DNA from: Azolla caroliniana
Taxonomy: Eukaryota > Polypodiophyta
Reading direction: 5' to 3'
Length of the DNA stretch: 64,000 nucleotides
Assembly (NCBI GenBank): GCA_043228905.1
Contig: JBHGNT010000015.1
Span: 10,540,001 to 10,604,000 of the forward strand
Both the position numbers and the translations under genes were made by a program. The notes beneath the pieces are model-generated. The model saw nothing but the letters and a program-made list of their open reading frames with translations. It made no database searches and was not told the origin of the DNA. Positions 53,840-64,000 of the stretch are shown one piece after another (positions within the stretch are counted from its first letter, which is position 1; each line of letters begins with the position of its first letter).

Positions 53840-56800
53840 CATTATACCTAGATTTACTTGTTCTCTTGTAAAATGATCAGTAATGTCAATATGCTTGGCC
53901 TTTGTATGATATATCGGATTTTTAGATAAGCCAATAGTAGTTTGACTATCTGTAAATATTGTCATGGCCAAATTGAATGTATTAAGTAAATCTTTCATCA
54001 ATTGTATTAGCCATAATGTTTCAGATGTTGCAAAATGATACGCTTTGTATTCAACTTCAGTTGATGATGAAGAAACAGAAGATTGTTTCTTACTTGACCA
54101 TGAAGTCCACCACCATAAATGAAACAGTAACCATATATTGATTTTATATCATCAATACATTGAGCCCAATCAGCACTTGAATAGCCATACATGTAGGCTC
54201 CACTTGAGTAAGTAATTCCTTAGTCCATAGTAGAATATGAATACTTGAGAACTCACAATGCTTCTCTCCTATGCAAGAGATGTGGTTTACTGTTAAATTG
54301 ACTCAAAACATCCACTGAAAAACAAATATCTGGTCTACTGTGATAAATACCAAAGAGATCAAAATTTGGAAGCATCTACAAATTCTGGAGTATCATCAAA
54401 TTTGCTAAGTGTTGCATGAGACAGAAGAGGACAAGTGATGCGCTTTGGTTTCTCCATTCTATAATCTGTTGAGCAATGTTTTAAACCCTTAAACTGGGTT
54501 ATGACTATGCAATCTTTTAATAGTCATAGTTCCATGCCAATATAATAATGAAGAAGACCCATATCAGTCATCTCAAATTGAGATGTAAGCATTTCCTTAA
54601 GAGAATTTATATTTGAATGATTCATAAGAACCTGAAAATAAGTAGATCAACAACCATTGTCTTGTAGTAGATAAAGATTTGGATTTGCTAAAGAACAAAT
54701 GCAACCACAATTGATGAGAAATTCATGAATTTTCAAATACCAAGCTCTTGGCGCTTGCTTCAATCCATATAAAGCCTTCCTTAACATATATATTTTATTG
54801 TTTGGATCTGCAACTTCAAAATCTTCAGATTGTTCCACATAAATCTCTTCATTTAGATCATCATTTAAAAATGCAAATTTAACATCCATTTGATATATTT
54901 TCCATTTGTGGTTAGCACAAAATGCTAACGTGAATCTAATTGTTGTGAATTTTGAAATAGGTGAGAAGGTCTCATTATAGTCAATAACTTCTAGTTGTTC
55001 ATATCCTTTGACAACTAATCAAACCTTATACTTATCCAAACTTCCATCTGTATTATACTTTATTTTAAAGATCCACTTGACCTTAATTACCTTCTTATCA
55101 AGAGGTCTATCTACGAGAACCCAAGTTCCATTCTTCTCAATTGAGAAAATTTCAGCTTCCATTGCCTTTTTCCAAATTGGATTTCCAAGAGCTTCCACCA
55201 ACTTTGGTACTTTCTCACAATCATTATTGATAATACTAATTAATGTAAGATTAACCTCTGCAATTCATAACTTTGACTTACTTCTTGTGTACCTTTCTTG
55301 ATTATCACTTTCTTGTTACTTTGTAGATCTCAACCACTTTAATTTTGTATCATCTAAAGTCTTCAACCATCTTGGTGGAGGAAGTTGTGATTGAGAATCA
55401 GTGTAAATAAGATTTTGAGAAGTAGATGGACTAAAATGGGTTATAATATCTTTTTCAAAAATAGGAGATTTAGAAATACCAGATGGAGATGGTGAAATAG
55501 AGTCAATTAGAGAAGGAAAAGTAACGTCTAAATCATCTTCATCTCCACACTTAAGGATTGTCTCATCACAGACAACATCCCTACTTATTACGATATCTTT
55601 CTTTGCTGGGTTCCACAATCTATAAGATTTACTATAAGAACTATATCCAACAAATATCATATTTTGGGATTATGAATCCACCTTTCTTAGATCGTCTGAA
55701 ATATGCACATAAGCAACACAACCAAAGACTTTAAAATAAGAAACTTATGGCATATGACCAGAGAATACTTCCCAAGGAGCTTTATCTAGTAAAGCTTTAA
55801 TTGGAATATGGTTCAACATATGCACTAAAGTATTTACAACTTCACTCCAAAACTCTTTTCAAAGTTGTGCCTAACAAATCAAAGATCTTGCCATTTCCAT
55901 AACTATTCTGTTCTTCCTTTCCACAACTCCATTTTGTTGAAGAGATTATGGAGTTGTAAATTGTCTTCTGATTCCCTTTCTCTTGCAAAATTTATTGAAT
56001 CTATTATTTACAAACCCCTTTCCATTATCTACTCTTATTAACTTCAAACTAGAATTAGTTTGAGTTTCTACCATGGAACACCATTCTTAAAAGCAATCAA
56101 ACACTTCAAACTTTGCTTTTAGCATAAAAACCCAAGTCATTCTAGAAAATTATCGATCACTAACATGAAATAGTTATGACCACCAACCGACTTAGGAGAA
56201 ATTGAACCACATATATCCATATGAACCAAATTTTAAATATCTTTTGCTTTGAACTGAGCTTCATGAGGGAAAGAAGCATGATGTTGTTTCCCTTCTTGGC
56301 AAGCCTCACAAGGTTTGCTTACCTTAGAGCACTATTGAAGTCCGTTTACCATATGCTTCATTTATTGGAGAGTTAAATATGGTACATGCCCTAACCTTGC
56401 ATACCACAAAAAAGATTCTTGGATGTCCATTGAATTTATAGAATTAAGATAACTTGCAAATCTCCAAAAATTTCAAGAATCCTTTGATTGCATATTGAAA
56501 TTCTTCATATAATATATGTTTCCCTTTCGCTGCCTTTTGCAACAACAGAACCTGTATCTTTAGAAATAAACTCTACTGATTTATTATCAAACTAACCCAC
56601 CATACTCTTTATCTATGATTTGTGCTACTAATAACGAGCTTTTAGATAGTTAAAGCACATATATGATATCCCTAATTTTAACATTAGAATTTTCTGATGG
56701 AATATTAGCATCACCTTGAGACCCTTATTTAATAATTATATTATTAGCCGCAACAATTGGAGTACATGACTCCTTTTTATTTTATAATATACTATTATCA

Positions 56801-57812
56801 TTAGTCATATAGTTGGTAACTCCATTATCCACCATCTATTCAACTTTATATAAATTTTTAGATGTATGATTAGTTTCCTCAATCAATTCAATGGGGAATA
56901 TGATTTCCTCTATAATCTTATTTCTCATAATTAATGAAACTTTACCTTTACCATCATTGATTTGTACATCCCTCTTTTTTGTTAAAGCAATTTGGAGCTC
57001 TGTTACTTTCCTTACCACAATAGTGACAGGCAAGATCCCTATGTGGATTCTTCTATTTGGAATCCTTTTGTGAAAAGGATTTTGTTTATTGCAATAGACA
57101 ATTCTCCAGTAGAGTGTTTTTCTTTCTTTTTCCTTGCATCTTTAGAAGTAAACACTTATTCTAAACTGTTATTCTTCAGTCCTTACTTATTTCTCTAGAT
57201 TCAATGTTACTACAGGTTCGAAAGATGGCATAGACTTTTTAAGTGTTATGGTACAAAAGTCTCCCATGAGGATGGAAGCTTAGCAAGCAATCACAACGAT
57301 ACCTCACGATTAGAAAGCAGGTTTCCTATTGCCGCCATCTTATCTCTTAAAGAAATAAACTCAATAAGCTTATCAGAAATAAATTCAAATCCATTTATTT
57401 TCAAATCTTTGAATTGCATTTTGCAAATGAGTAAGTCTTTGTTCACATGACCATTCATACCTTGAATGCAATGCTCCCCAAAGCTCCCTTAATAATTCTT
57501 TCGACCTGAATTGCATAACCATCTTAGGTGTGAGTGAGTTCATATCCCAAGCTTCTTCTTCAGGACAGAGATTGTCGTCATCATCCTTTGACACTCCTTC
57601 CATTGAACTAGAGACTTTTACTGGTCTCTCCTTGTAACATAAAGCCAACAACGGCAAGTATACAAGATTGGTTGGATCAAATTCTTCCATGCCAAAAAGT
57701 TGTCTTCACTAACAAGCTTCGCTTGTTTATCAATCGTCCACAAGCTTCTTTGGATAATAGTAGAAGGCCTAGTTGAAAAGAAGAACATTGACAAGGCTAG
57801 ATTTAATACCAA
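53840..57812 (-). pseudogene. Decayed copia gag-pol of the old host element
   Basis: Minus-strand landmarks from right to left are gag near 57690-57385 (LLRELWGALHSRYEWSCEQR), zinc-knuckle remnants near 57030, integrase near 56330-55680, the linker with FVGYSSYSKSYRLWNPAKKD (55660 on), RT start WVLVDRPLDKKVIKVKWIFK (near 55130), MDVKFAFLNDDLNEEIYVEQ and [19 protein letters not shown] (54889-54700), and RNase H (YSSADWAQCIDDIKSIYGY near 54185). Stops and indels are frequent. The end of RNase H continues at 48931-49061 beyond the nested element. Confidence 0.85.
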
Positions 57813-57977
57813 TGTTAGAAAAAAACGTAATTAAACTAATCTAAGTTCACTAGCAAAAAATTAGAGTTATATAAGTTTAATTAAGGAAGAAAACAAGTGA
57901 TTATAAAAGATCAATTATGAACTCCCTATGTAATATCTATTATTCTAGATTATCAAATTGAGCCTAGAATACTAATA
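57813..57977 (-). repeat. Shortened 5' LTR of the old copia element
   Basis: It starts TGTTAGAAAAAAACG and ends ACTAATA. It aligns to both ends of 48566-48930 but lacks about 200 internal bases. The adjacent primer site has decayed (AATACCA remains). Confidence 0.65.
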
Positions 57978-58506
57978 GAGACAATTGTGCTCCTTTTCAT
58001 TACATCTTGACATAGATAGCCTTCTCGTAGCTCCAAGGAACATACCCATTCTTAACATAGATTGCAAATCGTCAATATCTTTGAAACGTATAATGTAGAT
58101 GAACAAATTTAGAACCCTAAACATGACATAGTCAAAACTACATGCCAATGTTGCCACAAGCAACACGGTATTATTTTATCTTTTATTTGCCATTGTTGGG
58201 ACATTATTAAGTATGGCATGAGTAAGACTATCGAAGCCATTTTCCAGTGCCCATGTCAACCTCCTTGCTTGGCTTCGTTCACTCGGCATCCTGCCATATA
58301 GACAATGCCAAAGCTCCTCGCGCCCTAGTTTAAATTTTTACAATAACTCTAATTCCCTCTAAGCATACCAAACCCTAATTCCCTCTAACCCTAATCATTC
58401 ACTTGTCTTAACGAAGCTTCATACCTTTCACTACGAAGTCTAGACCCACCTTGATTGAGCCATATACCATGGTAGGAACATCCCATGCCGGAGTGAAGGG
58501 GGAGAT
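57978..58506. other. Flank of a retroelement 3' end
   Basis: No confident coding sequence. The last 10-15 bases (GAAGGGGGAGATT) are a polypurine tract for the LTR that follows, so some of this segment is likely the 3' end of that element's body. Confidence 0.4.
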
Positions 58507-58750
58507 TGTTGGGATTTCGGTCCCTCCGGATGGGATCCCGGAAAGGGATAAAGAGGACTTGGATGAGATCTGAAAACCGGATCGGATGGACCCGGTGAGA
58601 ACCAAAACATGGGACATATTTTTAAATATGTTAGAGTATTGAGGCTATATTTGTAAATAGCCTAAAAGTCATATAAGTATAAATATGACTTAGGGCAATC
58701 ATTTAGTTGTTGTTGTAAATTGTTGTTGAGACCATATTGTATAGAGAGCG

Positions 58751-58798
<48 letters not shown>
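58507..58798 (+). repeat. LTR (partial), plus-strand element
   Basis: TGTTGGGATTTCGGTCCCTC follows a polypurine tract. TATAAATATGAC near 58677 is a TATA box. The LTR breaks off at a GA microsatellite (58755-58797), after which LINE sequence begins. Confidence 0.6.
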
Positions 58799-58800
<2 letters not shown>

Positions 58801-59690
58801 TTGGGTTTGGTAAGAGTTAAGGATGCTATGTTGGTTTCACAAAGAAGATTAATGCATTTTCGAACAATAAGATCAACATTTTGTATTCCAAAAGGTTATA
58901 ACTTTATTTGGGATAAGTTGCAACAAACACTATCTTCGCATGAGCCAATTCCTGATTTAGATGGGCGATCTGAAGAGCTTGATTGGAGGTTTGTTGGAAA
59001 TAAGAGATTGACTATGATCTCAATGAATATTGCTTATCACAAGTTGATTGACAAACATAAGTGGTTGGAAGAAAGGGTTATAAAGATATGGGGTTTTCAT
59101 AAGCCCATTACTTGGTGGTTTCATGTGATCAAGGCAGGTTGGTGTTCTCGATTGATGCTATGAGCCAAGGTATTTATTTGGAGAGTTATGGTTGGAGCTT
59201 TACCATTAGGGGATGCATTAAAAAGAAGAAACATTACTAAAGGATTGTGTTTCTTTTGTTCGGTGGAATTGGAACATAGTAGGCATCGATTTATTTCATG
59301 CCCGATGGCAAGGATGGTTTGGAGGTGTATCAGTTTAGTGTGGATGTCTCTAATAGGAGTAAGTCTATCTTCCTTCAGTTGGGTTTTTGCACATATGGAG
59401 AACAATCAACCGATGCCTCATTTTCAAATTATTTTTGAGTTCTTGAGGTATTGGGGGCTATGGTTCAATTGGAATATGCGGAATGCCTTCATTTTTTATT
59501 TGCAAGTTGGGGTGAGAAAATATGTTCTAAAGTTAAAAGGACTTCTTTTGTGGCAATTGACAGTGCTAGAGAAGTCACAAAATCTCAACCAAGAAGAGAG
59601 AGAACTCTGCAAGGTCACATATCATCATATTCGCCATTTGAATTGGTGTGTAGGGTGGCATTGAGTTTGGTGTCGTAGTTTTCTTTAGAT
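58799..59690 (+). mobile_element. LINE ORF2 3' fragment with zinc-binding domain
   Basis: The frame 58801-59163 and its continuation 59164-59664 (one stop between) read WWFHVIKAGWCSRL, FIWRVMVGALPLGDALKRRN and then CFFCSVELEHSRHRFISC, the CxxC...HxxxxC pattern of the zf-RVT domain. This lies C-terminal to RT in plant LINEs. RT itself is absent and the 3' tail is not the ACTAATGGGAAAG type of the other LINEs, so it is another family. Confidence 0.75.
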
Positions 59691-59714
59691 CCCTAGATAG
59701 AAGGGGTTCTATAG

Positions 59715-59772
59715 TTACGGAAAGAGAGAGAGAGAGAGAGAGAGATACAGAGTAATGAAAGCCATTATTTAC

Positions 59773-59803
<31 letters not shown>

Positions 59804-59805
59804 TA
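59715..59805 (+). repeat. Duplicated GA microsatellite unit
   Basis: TTACGGAAAG(AG)nATAC(A)(G/A)AGTAAT occurs at 59714-59757 and again at 59769-59814. A third (GA)n run lies at 58755-58797 on the other side of the LINE fragment. Confidence 0.85.
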
Positions 59806-59819
59806 CAAAGTAATAGTCT

Positions 59820-60739
59820 GTTGTAACCGCCGCTTGACAAAGAAACAGAGTTCGAGGTCGTTGCCTCCGAGTCTCTGATTGTACCTTTCTCATATAGTGA
59901 TAGTTTGGAGTCTATGGGCCCCCGTGGATTTTCTCTATTAGGGTTTTCCACGTAAATATCATGTGTCCTCTATCGGTGTTTGTGGGTGTACGTGCATCAT
60001 CCCTACTTCCCACTTCTGTGTTTGATTCTCATCAAAGTGATTTAAGACACGGTGTCACGTATCCACGCGTATGTGTGAGAAACGAAGGCGGGACCGTAGG
60101 GGTCTTGGACCAAAGAGCGTGATAAGAAGAGGGAGAGAAACAATGAAAACGTGTCGTGCAAGACGTTGGGTGCCACGAACACAGAGCTCGTCCGGCTCGG
60201 ACGAAACTAGAGCGATGTGAGAGACAATTAGAAGAGAAAAGGGGACCACAATCAATTAAGAAAAACAGGTTACAATCGGCACGCCGGTAACCGAGCCACG
60301 ACTCAGTCAACAACGCACACACCCCAACTCAGAAATACAATGTGGAGCCTCTGTCGGGAGCACACGGGCTTCCTGCACAAACAGAGGCATCTGGTAAAGA
60401 GCTCCTGCAAAGAATGATTTAACAGAGAACAACGCTCGGTTCCCAGTCCAACAACACTTCATTCTCCTAAATCCTGAGATCCCTAACTCAGTCCTCTCTC
60501 CCTCCTTTTATAGACCAAGGAGAGAGAGGGGGTTGTTACATCAAGTAGTTATTCTCTGCTGTTTCGGACAGAGATTCGCCTAGATTTATTCATCCTATTA
60601 AAGTTTCCTACGTCATGCCAACTCAGCCTAGTCCTAGGTTATTTACAAGCATAGTTTATAATTAGCGTGCATACGTGCACGTTGTGGTTCACACGCCTTT
60701 GGTCTCCGTTTCTTCTTGTAGCCGGTTTTCCCCACGACA
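59820..60739 (-). repeat. Probable LTR, minus orientation
   Basis: On the minus strand TGTCGTGGGG follows a purine tract (GTGGGGGTGGA, 60740-60750), as in an LTR 3' copy. A TATA box (CTATAAAAGGAGG) is near 60505-60517. The stretch GGAAAACCCTAATAG near 59945 resembles one in the LTR at 8812. The left end (TGTTGTAACC at about 59819) is a guess. No coding body was recognised. Confidence 0.4.
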
Positions 60740-60750
60740 TCCACCCCCAC

Positions 60751-61064
60751 CAAACCGCACGTCCACCGGTATGTGCCGAGAGAGAGAGAGAGAGGAGAGA
60801 GAGGAGGAAAAACGCGATGACGTTTCAAGAATAGTGTTGAAACATGTTTTTGATGTAACTTTGTCCTCAGAACTCCGTTTTTTATGATTTTTGGCTTGTT
60901 GCGAAGCTCATTCAGAGGGATTTCTAAGGATTATTTGGGTGTTGCGTTTCATTATCGATACAAGAAGCTACAAGCAAAAGTGCCATCGTCTCAGGTTAGT
61001 TCTCTCAATCTCTATTAGGATGGCTGACACAACAACATGAAGTGAGTTGATGATTGTTGATGGA
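60751..61064. other. No gene recognised
   Basis: A short open stretch near 60890-60995 ends at CAG|GTTAGT and could be an exon, but I recognise no protein. Confidence 0.3.
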
Positions 61065-61488
61065 TGTCAGGAATAGTACTAAAGCAAAGATGGAATTAGT
61101 ACTAAGAAGAGTAGTACTATTAGTACTAAGAGGACGGGATTGCGTAAGATTCCCGAGAGAGAGGAAGTGAGAAGAGGAGAGAGAGAGTTAGGATGATGAC
61201 AGCAGCTCTTATATTATATGAAAGATAAGTACAAATCGGCTAAGAGGCTTAAGATTGGTGTTGAACCAATTTGGTTCAAAACAATGCCTTGTGCCTCCTT
61301 TTATAGTGTTTTTAGGAATAATCCTGAAGCTTCTAGAATGTTCCAGACAGATCTGGAATATACATCAATTTTCTATGATAAAGCATAAATGAAAATAATA
61401 TCCTACAAATTACAATTCATAGTCTAATGGTAAGAGCTCGACCCATGTAGTATAAGGTCATGGGTTCGAGTCTTGCCATATCATGACA
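61065..61488 (-). repeat. 3' LTR of the gypsy element (424 bp)
   Basis: The ends are TGTCA...TGACA, a 5-bp inverted repeat. TATA box CTATAAAAGGAGGC on the minus strand is near 61291-61305. Clustered GTACTA/TAGTAC motifs lie at 61074-61130. The plus strand near 61420-61472 looks tRNA-like. The other LTR lies outside the window, so the ends are inferred. Confidence 0.75.
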
Positions 61489-61499
61489 CTATCTCCCCC
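61489..61499 (-). other. Polypurine tract of the gypsy element
   Basis: AGGGGGAGATAG on the minus strand separates the chromodomain stop (61502-61500) from the LTR. Confidence 0.8.
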
Positions 61500-61725
61500 T
61501 TAAAGACAACGAGTGGAACGAGTCGGCGCTAATTGCGGACCGGGTTTGTCCGGATACTTTCGGTGGAAATCAACAAGAAGATCCTGTGCATTGGCAACAT
61601 GCTCGACGGGTTCCCAAGTACGTTCGCTCGGACTATAACCGAGCCAATCGACCAAGTAATAAAGTTTGTTGCGAACAAGTTTGGAATCAAGGATGGCAGC
61701 AACTTCATACTCCGGGCCGGCGGTG
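61500..61725 (-). pseudogene. Integrase C-terminal chromodomain (frameshifted)
   Basis: Read in the frame ending at the TAA at 61502-61500, the minus strand gives PEYEVAAILDSKL, YYLVDWLGYSPSERTWEPVE and NAQDLLVDFHRKYP, a typical chromovirus chromodomain with its aromatic positions (Y, W, W). Chromodomains are thought to steer integration to heterochromatin. The upstream integrase frame is shifted by one base near 61715-61725 and instead ends at 61529. Confidence 0.85.
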
Positions 61726-62632
61726 GTGTCACACGATCGGGAATGGTGTTTGCTTTATAAGGTTCCAGAAGAGAACAATGGAAAACCGGATGTATCTGAA
61801 GCTGCGGAGGGAGATCAAGGCGGAAGGTGACATCATTAATCTTACCTGTAATACAGAAGGGACCGAGTCGTCGATAATCCAACTTGTCGCACGGTCGAGT
61901 AGTCTTGATGTGACGACGTAAGAGCCATACTCGATCTCCGATGGCAAAAGAGGAGGGAATCCGATGACGATCCGCATAAGTCTTCTGTGTGTGTTGAGCA
62001 TGACGAAGGTGAGTAGAGAGATCCATCTGGATCTTGCATAGCCTCTCCAAATGATCCTCGGCACGAGGGTTGGTAGGTAGCTCCGGAGTGTCGATCACCG
62101 ACCAGCGAGGATGGAAACCGGTATAAGCGAAAAATGGGGAGACCCGAGTCGAGGAGTGAATAACATTATTATACGCAAACTCCGTAAAGTGGAGAATCTC
62201 GGCCCAATCGTCCTGTTGATAACTCAGGAAACACCGGAGATATTGCTCCAACGTTTGGTTTGTTCGTTCCGTCTGCCCGTCAGTCTGAGGATGGTAGCCG
62301 GAGGAGAGGTTGCAGGAGACCTTGAGCATCTTGAAGAGATGCTGCCAAAATTTGGAGACAAATTGCGGGCCTCGGTCATTGATAATACTGTCTGGGAGGC
62401 CATGATGCCGAAATACCTCACGCATAACAAGAGCGACGGTTTCCTCGCTAGTGATGGCTTTAGTACACGGCACAAAATGTGCCATCTTCGTGTATCGATC
62501 GACGACAGTTAGGATAGCATCGAACCCCTTCGAGACCGGCAGATCTGTGATAAAATCAAGACAAATAGACTGCCACGGCTTACTTGGAATCGGTAAGGGT
62601 TCCAACAAGCCATATGGATGGTGTCGTGGCAT
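61529..62632 (-). CDS. gypsy integrase
   Basis: The catalytic core is intact: D26 (LDFITDLP), D86 (NDRGPQF) and E122 (QTDGQTERTN), counted from the ATG at 62632. The GPF/Y-like C-terminal module (YRRLGPFCI, FRLDLPP, HPVFHCSLLEPY) follows. The ATG is internal: the zinc finger (HCHDTHTAGHFG near 62780 and CDACC near 62655) lies upstream in the same frame, split by a TAA at about 62666-62668. The last 55 or so residues are out of register because of the frameshift before the chromodomain. Confidence 0.9.
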   Translation of the reverse strand: MPRHHPYGLLEPLPIPSKPWQSICLDFITDLPVSKGFDAILTVVDRYTKMAHFVPCTKAITSEETVALVMREVFRHHGLPDSIINDRGPQFVSKFWQHLFKMLKVSCNLSSGYHPQTDGQTERTNQTLEQYLRCFLSYQQDDWAEILHFTEFAYNNVIHSSTRVSPFFAYTGFHPRWSVIDTPELPTNPRAEDHLERLCKIQMDLSTHLRHAQHTQKTYADRHRIPSSFAIGDRVWLLRRHIKTTRPCDKLDYRRLGPFCITGKINDVTFRLDLPPQLQIHPVFHCSLLEPYKANTIPDRVTPPPARSMKLLPSLIPNLFATNFITWSIGSVIVRANVLGNPSSMLPMHRIFLLISTESIRTNPVRN

Positions 62633-62665
62633 CTTTGCTCGGCAGCAAGCATCACAGGTCCGAAC

Positions 62666-63982
62666 TTAGTCGTCGACAAAACGGCGCATGTGGGGCCACC
62701 AAAAAGATCGTTGCACTAGCTCCAACGTCTTAGTACTACCGAAATGTCCCGCCGTATGGGTGTCGTGACAATGTTGGACGATTTGAAGGCGACAAGAGCA
62801 ATCGGGGACATATACGCGCTTTTTGAAGAATAACAAACCATCATGATATTCGAATTGTCGGTAGTCAATACCTGGTTGTTGAGACCGAGAACAGGATGCC
62901 CGAGAAGTATCAATGTGCGCCAGGATGTCTTGAGCAAAACTATCCGTCTTCAAGGTTGCACGTATGTCATCGGTAATCCGTGAATCCATCGAGGTGTGAA
63001 AAATCTGCGTTGTGTGCAATCGTGTTGGTCCCAAGATTACTTGCTTTTGATTATCAAATGTTGTGTCACCAGGACGAGGTGCAAGATATGAACGCCGTGA
63101 TAGTGCATCTGCTTTTCCTTGCTGCTTCCCTGATCGATATGTGATTTTGAAGTCGAAACGCGTGAGGAATTGCGCCCACCGAGCTTGCCGTCGATTTAGT
63201 ACGCGAGCGTTCTGAAAATAAGCAAGATTTTTATGATCGCTAAAGACAATGACCTGATGTGGAGAGCCCTCTAAGAAATGCCGCCATTGTACAAATGAAT
63301 CCACGATGGCTAATAACTCCTTGTCATGTATTTCGTAGTTGATTTCTGCGACATCGAATTTGCGTGAATGGAAAGCCACCGGATGCAACTCTTCTTTATC
63401 GCCTTGTTGAGAAAGGATGCTACCGAGGGCGAAATCTGATGCGTTGGCCTCCATGATGAATGGTTTGCTTGTATCCACATGAGCTAGAATCGGTGCTGAT
63501 GTAAAGGCTTTCTTAAGATGCTGAAAAGCCATATTTGCTTCTATGGACCAAAGAAATGCTTGGCCCTTCTTCGTAAGTTGTGTGAGAGGTAAAATAATCT
63601 TCGAGTAATCCTGTATAAACTTACGGTAGAAGTTAGCAAAACCTAGAAAACATTGTACATCTCGTACCGACCGTGGAATTTGCCACTCTAGTACAGTTTG
63701 GATTTTAGCTGGATCCATGGCGATGCTCTCTAAGGAGATGACGTAGCCTAGAAATTCCACTTGCTTGCAGTCAAAGCTACATTTTTCTAGCTTGGCATAA
63801 AGACCATTCTCGCGGAGTTGCTTTAGTACTAATAGTACATGAGAATCGTGCTCTTCCTGGGTCTTCGAATAAATCAATAGATCATCCAGATAAATGATCA
63901 AACAGATATCCAAGAGATCTCTGAATATATCATTTGCCATGTGTTGGAAGACTGCAGGTGCATTGGTTAGGCCAAACGGCAT
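62666..63982 (-). CDS. gypsy reverse transcriptase (C-terminal part), RNase H and integrase finger
   Basis: The frame enters at MPFGLTNAPAVFQ, so RT begins outside the window. The catalytic YLDD is at residues 31-34. Further motifs are FLGYVIS, FLGFANFYRKFI and PLTQLTKKG. RNase H follows: PFIMEANASDFALG (the usual TDAS aspartate is Asn, codon 63445-63443), DKELLAIV, FSDHKNLAYF and SGKQQGKADALSRR. The integrase finger begins with HCHDTHTAGHFGSTKT. The frame closes with TAA after RRFVDD, where the family usually continues with an aromatic residue and then the CxxC pair. Confidence 0.9.
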   Translation of the reverse strand: MPFGLTNAPAVFQHMANDIFRDLLDICLIIYLDDLLIYSKTQEEHDSHVLLVLKQLRENGLYAKLEKCSFDCKQVEFLGYVISLESIAMDPAKIQTVLEWQIPRSVRDVQCFLGFANFYRKFIQDYSKIILPLTQLTKKGQAFLWSIEANMAFQHLKKAFTSAPILAHVDTSKPFIMEANASDFALGSILSQQGDKEELHPVAFHSRKFDVAEINYEIHDKELLAIVDSFVQWRHFLEGSPHQVIVFSDHKNLAYFQNARVLNRRQARWAQFLTRFDFKITYRSGKQQGKADALSRRSYLAPRPGDTTFDNQKQVILGPTRLHTTQIFHTSMDSRITDDIRATLKTDSFAQDILAHIDTSRASCSRSQQPGIDYRQFEYHDGLLFFKKRVYVPDCSCRLQIVQHCHDTHTAGHFGSTKTLELVQRSFWWPHMRRFVDD

Positions 63983-64000
63983 AACAGTATACTCGAAAGG

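Larger units (their letters stand above)
48566..57977 (-). mobile_element. Old Ty1/copia element hosting a nested copia element
   Basis: The minus-strand element has its 3' LTR at 48566-48930 and a shortened 5' LTR at 57813-57977. Its body (48931-49061 and 53840-57812) is a heavily decayed gag-pol. The element at 49062-53839 lies inside the RNase H 3' part; the host frame resumes across it. The polypurine tract (GAAGAGGAGGA on the minus strand) is at 48931-48941. The flanks (AAGGT and GAGAC) show no target duplication. It is AT-rich, unlike the nested GC-rich element. Confidence 0.85.
61065..64000 (-). mobile_element. Ty3/gypsy chromovirus, 3' half
   Basis: The minus-strand element continues past the right edge. 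In the window are RT (from the catalytic core on), RNase H, integrase, a chromodomain, polypurine tract and 3' LTR. The RT-RNase H-integrase order defines Ty3/gypsy and the chromodomain places it in the chromovirus lineage. There is one in-frame stop between RNase H and integrase and one frameshift before the chromodomain. Confidence 0.95.

Noticed and set aside
60890-60995. Exon ending at CAG|GTTAGT
   Set aside because: The peptide is short, unassigned and lacks a clear acceptor or neighbouring exons.
61413-61483. Functional tRNA gene
   Set aside because: A and B boxes are present but acceptor, D and T stems do not pair well; it sits inside an LTR.
1-64000. CRISPR array, rRNA genes, bacterial operons
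   Set aside because: No regularly spaced repeats with unique spacers, no rRNA-like sequence, and the gene structure is eukaryotic throughout.

Overview
The window looks like gene-poor, transposon-rich nuclear DNA of a land plant. The evidence is plant-type Ty1/copia elements primed by initiator tRNA-Met, a Ty3/gypsy chromovirus, L1-type LINEs and two plant-type genes with short GT-AG introns. The mix of compact genes, many GA/CT microsatellites and degenerate LTR elements would suit a fern or other large-genome vascular plant, but I cannot fix the lineage from sequence alone.

Two host genes can be supported. The first (16572-17834, +, three exons) encodes a 293-residue protein resembling the plant DUF7804 family, with a candidate promoter carrying three CCACGTC elements. 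The second (34388-36121, -, two exons) encodes a 545-residue major-facilitator protein of the plant glycerol-3-phosphate transporter (SLC37-like) family, with an in-frame hexanucleotide repeat. A short fragment near 22.1 kb resembles a cyclic-nucleotide-gated channel exon.

Almost everything else recognisable is retrotransposon, often nested. 1-9.0 kb: five pieces of copia elements (the 5' end of a family I copy, a decayed family II pol with a solo LTR inside it, a family II gag-protease copy, and two minus-strand gag fragments). 11.4-14.4 kb: a 330-bp direct repeat flanking a LINE 3' fragment and a 1.3-kb polypyrimidine tract. 19.9-21.5 kb: a copia deletion derivative. 23.6-32.1 kb: a LINE split by a complete copia element (25615-31092) with 297-bp LTRs in which I see no difference and a perfect CCCCT target duplication. 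40.5-43.0 kb: a LINE lacking its reverse transcriptase. 43.9-44.3 kb: a solo LTR with perfect CTTTC duplication. 48.6-58.0 kb: an old copia element hosting a younger copia element (49062-53839, CATTA duplication). 58.5-60.7 kb: LTR and LINE remnants. 61.1 kb to the right edge: a chromodomain gypsy element.

The most unusual signal is in copia family II (copies at 575-3330, 4572-6435, 7045-7727, 43852-44298 and 49062-53839). In the copy at 49062-53839 the pol frame, apart from one TAG, runs about 170 codons past RNase H and past a first polypurine tract as a highly charged tail with a basic nuclear-localisation-like motif. It then crosses a second polypurine tract and stops on the TGA inside the first six bases of the 3' LTR. 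Those bases also form the 5' arm of a hairpin conserved in the family's LTRs here. No CRISPR array, rRNA gene or intact tRNA gene was seen.
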